A stretch of DNA of 7,540 nucleotides from UBA9865 sp035647835 (GTDB taxonomy: Bacteria; Bacillota; Dethiobacteria; Dethiobacterales; Dethiobacteraceae), in the NCBI GenBank assembly GCA_035647835.1, contig DASRMS010000120.1, positions 1-7,540 of the forward strand, read 5' to 3'. Positions within the stretch are counted from its first letter, which is position 1. The number at the start of each line of letters is the position of its first letter. Below the pieces are notes generated by a model. It searched no databases. It saw only the letters and a program-made list of their open reading frames with translations, and had not been told where the DNA came from. This document shows, in pieces, positions 5,957 through 7,540 of the stretch. Position numbers and translations under genes: made by a program.

Positions 5957-6232
5957 CTAATTTCGTTCATCCACCCAAATACGCTCTGCTTGTGTAGTTT
6001 TCCCCAGTTGGGTAAATAGATAAACCTCCTCGGCGTTAGCTGCCTCTGAAGAAAGCAGCTGAGCAATTGCAGGCCAGACAGCATCCTCAATCCGGGCAGC
6101 TAAACCACAGGAAGAGGAAATAACACGTGGTACAGGGATCATTCTGACTGCCAGCTCTTGCTTGAGCACCGTTTTTTCAAAGCGTAGCGCCTGTGATGTT
6201 GAATAAAAGGTTGCTACATAGTAATTATCCAC
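5957..6232 (-). CDS. DUF3343 protein, putative selenium/sulfur carrier-like
   Basis: This 91-residue soluble protein matches the small DUF3343 family, proposed to carry sulfur or selenium. A short N-terminal strand (YYVATFYST, 4-12) and helix are followed by the family signature MIPVPRVISSSCGLAARI (31-48). Cys42 in SSSCGLA is the only cysteine and is the obvious candidate to hold a persulfide or perselenide. The GTG start at 6232 has GAGG six bases ahead. It lies 9 bases after the TusA-like gene, so the two are almost certainly co-transcribed. DUF3343 genes are often found beside YedE, TusA and selenium-use genes, which is the arrangement here. The function is inferred from the conserved cysteine and neighbours, not proven. 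Confidence 0.85.
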   Translation of the reverse strand: MDNYYVATFYSTSQALRFEKTVLKQELAVRMIPVPRVISSSCGLAARIEDAVWPAIAQLLSSEAANAEEVYLFTQLGKTTQAERIWVDERN

Positions 6233-6241
6233 AGTACACCT

Positions 6242-6451
6242 CTATTTTGTGATAGTGATAGTAAATTCGCCATGTTCTTCTTCCGTCGTAATTTGGTAAG
6301 CTAAGGAAGAAACAAGTCGCCGGATATTTTCAGCAGCAACAAAACTATCAGCTACGACCACAACAGTACCATCGTGTTCTGCAAGTGCACGTTTGGTATT
6401 GATGACAGGTTCAGGGCAGGAAAGACCACGGACATCAAGTTTATAGACCAA
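6242..6451 (-). CDS. TusA/SirA-like sulfur (selenium) carrier protein
   Basis: This 69-residue protein consists of a single TusA domain. The motif RGLSCPEPVINTKRAL (8-23) contains Cys12 in the classic CPxP context, which in TusA carries a persulfide during tRNA thiolation or molybdenum-cofactor sulfuration. Next to YedE such proteins are thought to serve selenium metabolism (YedF type). YedF proteins usually have a further C-terminal DsrE-like domain of about 100 residues; that part is absent, so this is a minimal carrier form. The start is TTG at 6451, eight bases after AGGAGG, and overlaps the end of yedE by 11 bases; its ribosome site lies inside the last yedE codons, indicating coupled translation. 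Whether sulfur or selenium is carried cannot be told from sequence. Confidence 0.9.
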   Translation of the reverse strand: MVYKLDVRGLSCPEPVINTKRALAEHDGTVVVVADSFVAAENIRRLVSSLAYQITTEEEHGEFTITITK

Positions 6452-7520
6452 GAGTGTTACCTCCTTTTTTACTTACTGGCAGCGGTAAAGAAAACGCAAA
6501 GCCGATAATCACCAGAAAAGATGCTGCCACCAGTACACCTATTTTCCCAGCTACTGGAACACCAGTGCCGCTGGCTGCTAAACCAAAATTGTGCGCTACA
6601 GCCGCACCAGCCAGCAGTCCGAGAAAGACCATTGCGGCATCTGTATCCCCTTCTCCGGCTAGGATAACCTGCCGAAGTGGGCAGCCGCCAAGCAGCGTAG
6701 CTCCTAGTCCTACCACAGCTAAACCTATGAAGTTCCAAAGGGCTTCAGTATGGGCAACAGGTTGCTCTAGAAAACCTAGTTTGAAATAGCCAAAAGCAAT
6801 ATTCAGCACTAAAGCGGCTACAAAGATAGCAATAGTACCATACAGTAAGTGCGGGTCGCGGATCAACATCAGATCACGAAAACAACCGGCCTGACAAAGC
6901 CTGGTACGCTGCACTAAAACACCGACCAGTAAACCCGCGCCCAAAGCAAGCAAAATGGGAGCATGGGCTGCGCCTGGTCCACTTTCACTAAAGTAAATAA
7001 AACCTGGTGCTAAAACTAGTAATATTAATAAGATCAAAGCGAAGGCCGGTATGACAAGACCATTAGTTGTCGGCAGCTTCTGACTGCGCCCTAAAGAGAA
7101 ACCTTTTTTCAAAAATTGCACACCAATAAAAATGCCAAAAATAAAACCACCCAAGCCAACTAAAGCATTTAAGTCACCAGCGGCCAGTCGTAAAACCATC
7201 CGCAAGGGACATCCTAAAAAGACCAGAGCGCCAATCATCATGGCAACACCCATAAAAAATCGAATCAGCGGCGAAGAACCGCCGCGAGCACGAAACTCCC
7301 CATTTTTCAAAGCAATAAGAAACGCTCCCAGAATAAAACCAATAATTTCAGGACGTATGTACTGCACAGGAGCCGCTCGATGTAAACCAAGCCCACCGGC
7401 TATATCACGAATAAAGCAGGCGACGCAAATTCCCATGTTTACCGGGTTACCAAAGTAAGCTAGGAGCACCCCTAAACCGCCCAATACACCACCGGCTACA
7501 ATTATTTTTCTTCTCTCCAA
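6441..7520 (-). CDS. yedE: YedE-family putative selenium transporter (YeeE/YedE superfamily)
   Basis: This 359-residue inner-membrane protein is a likely importer of a selenium or sulfur species. Several hydrophobic segments are visible and the protein is an internal duplication: CVACFIRDIAGGLGLH (32-47) in the first half matches CQAGCFRDLMLI (209-220) in the second, and FLGCPLRMVLRLAAGD (101-116) matches LGGCPLRQVILAGEGD (277-292). Cys32, Cys35, Cys104, Cys209, Cys213 and Cys280 sit at these matching places; in the related YeeE protein such cysteines pass thiosulfate through the membrane. The opening FGNPVNMGICVACFIRDIAG is characteristic of the selenium-linked YedE group. The start is TTG at 7520 after AAGGGAGGT, with seven bases between. 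Two carrier genes follow directly. The promoter and any upstream genes lie beyond the window edge. Confidence 0.92.
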   Translation of the reverse strand: MERRKIIVAGGVLGGLGVLLAYFGNPVNMGICVACFIRDIAGGLGLHRAAPVQYIRPEIIGFILGAFLIALKNGEFRARGGSSPLIRFFMGVAMMIGALVFLGCPLRMVLRLAAGDLNALVGLGGFIFGIFIGVQFLKKGFSLGRSQKLPTTNGLVIPAFALILLILLVLAPGFIYFSESGPGAAHAPILLALGAGLLVGVLVQRTRLCQAGCFRDLMLIRDPHLLYGTIAIFVAALVLNIAFGYFKLGFLEQPVAHTEALWNFIGLAVVGLGATLLGGCPLRQVILAGEGDTDAAMVFLGLLAGAAVAHNFGLAASGTGVPVAGKIGVLVAASFLVIIGFAFSLPLPVSKKGGNTLGL

Positions 7521-7540
7521 ATAATTACCTCCCTTAAATA

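Noticed and set aside
7132..7458. 108-residue plus-strand open frame inside yedE
   Set aside because: Lys/Pro-rich shadow antisense to a clear membrane transporter; no own ribosome site or motif.

Overview
The window looks like chromosomal DNA of an anaerobic, moderately low-GC Firmicute, most likely a member of the Clostridia. The basis is the gene families present (Na+-translocating biotin decarboxylase, VanW/G5 protein, HutP, and a YedE/TusA/DUF3343 selenium cluster), strong AGGAGG-type ribosome binding sites, many TTG and GTG starts, and sigma-A-like promoters. No rRNA, tRNA, CRISPR array, transposase or phage gene was seen. The species cannot be named from this sequence.

Left third, 1-2131, + strand: a promoter (about 55-83) precedes a leader of roughly 110 nt that folds by hand into a closed, riboswitch-like shape ending at the ribosome binding site. 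A tightly packed three-gene operon follows: an OadG-like small membrane subunit, a biotin carrier protein (EAMKM, Lys90), and the Na+-pumping beta subunit. Together they are the membrane and carrier parts of a sodium-translocating acyl-CoA or oxo-acid decarboxylase. The carboxyltransferase (alpha) subunit is not in the window, so the substrate cannot be decided here. The leader is the best candidate for something unusual, and a Na+-responsive switch would fit the genes it precedes.

Middle, 2132-5020, + strand: a 234-nt gap carries a 77-nt nested inverted repeat. Then comes a membrane-anchored VanW/G5-domain cell-wall protein, a textbook terminator whose stem also appears to hold the -35 element of the next promoter, and DNA polymerase IV (dinB).

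Right half, 5022-7520, - strand: hutP converges on dinB with a single base between the stop codons. Next is yggT, separated from hutP by a perfect 32-bp palindromic terminator. Furthest right is a selenium-type operon read right to left: YedE transporter, TusA-like carrier (11-nt overlap) and DUF3343 protein (9-nt gap). Those three probably take up selenium or sulfur and pass it along as persulfide/perselenide toward a use encoded beyond the right edge. The two halves look like unrelated transcription units placed side by side rather than one system.
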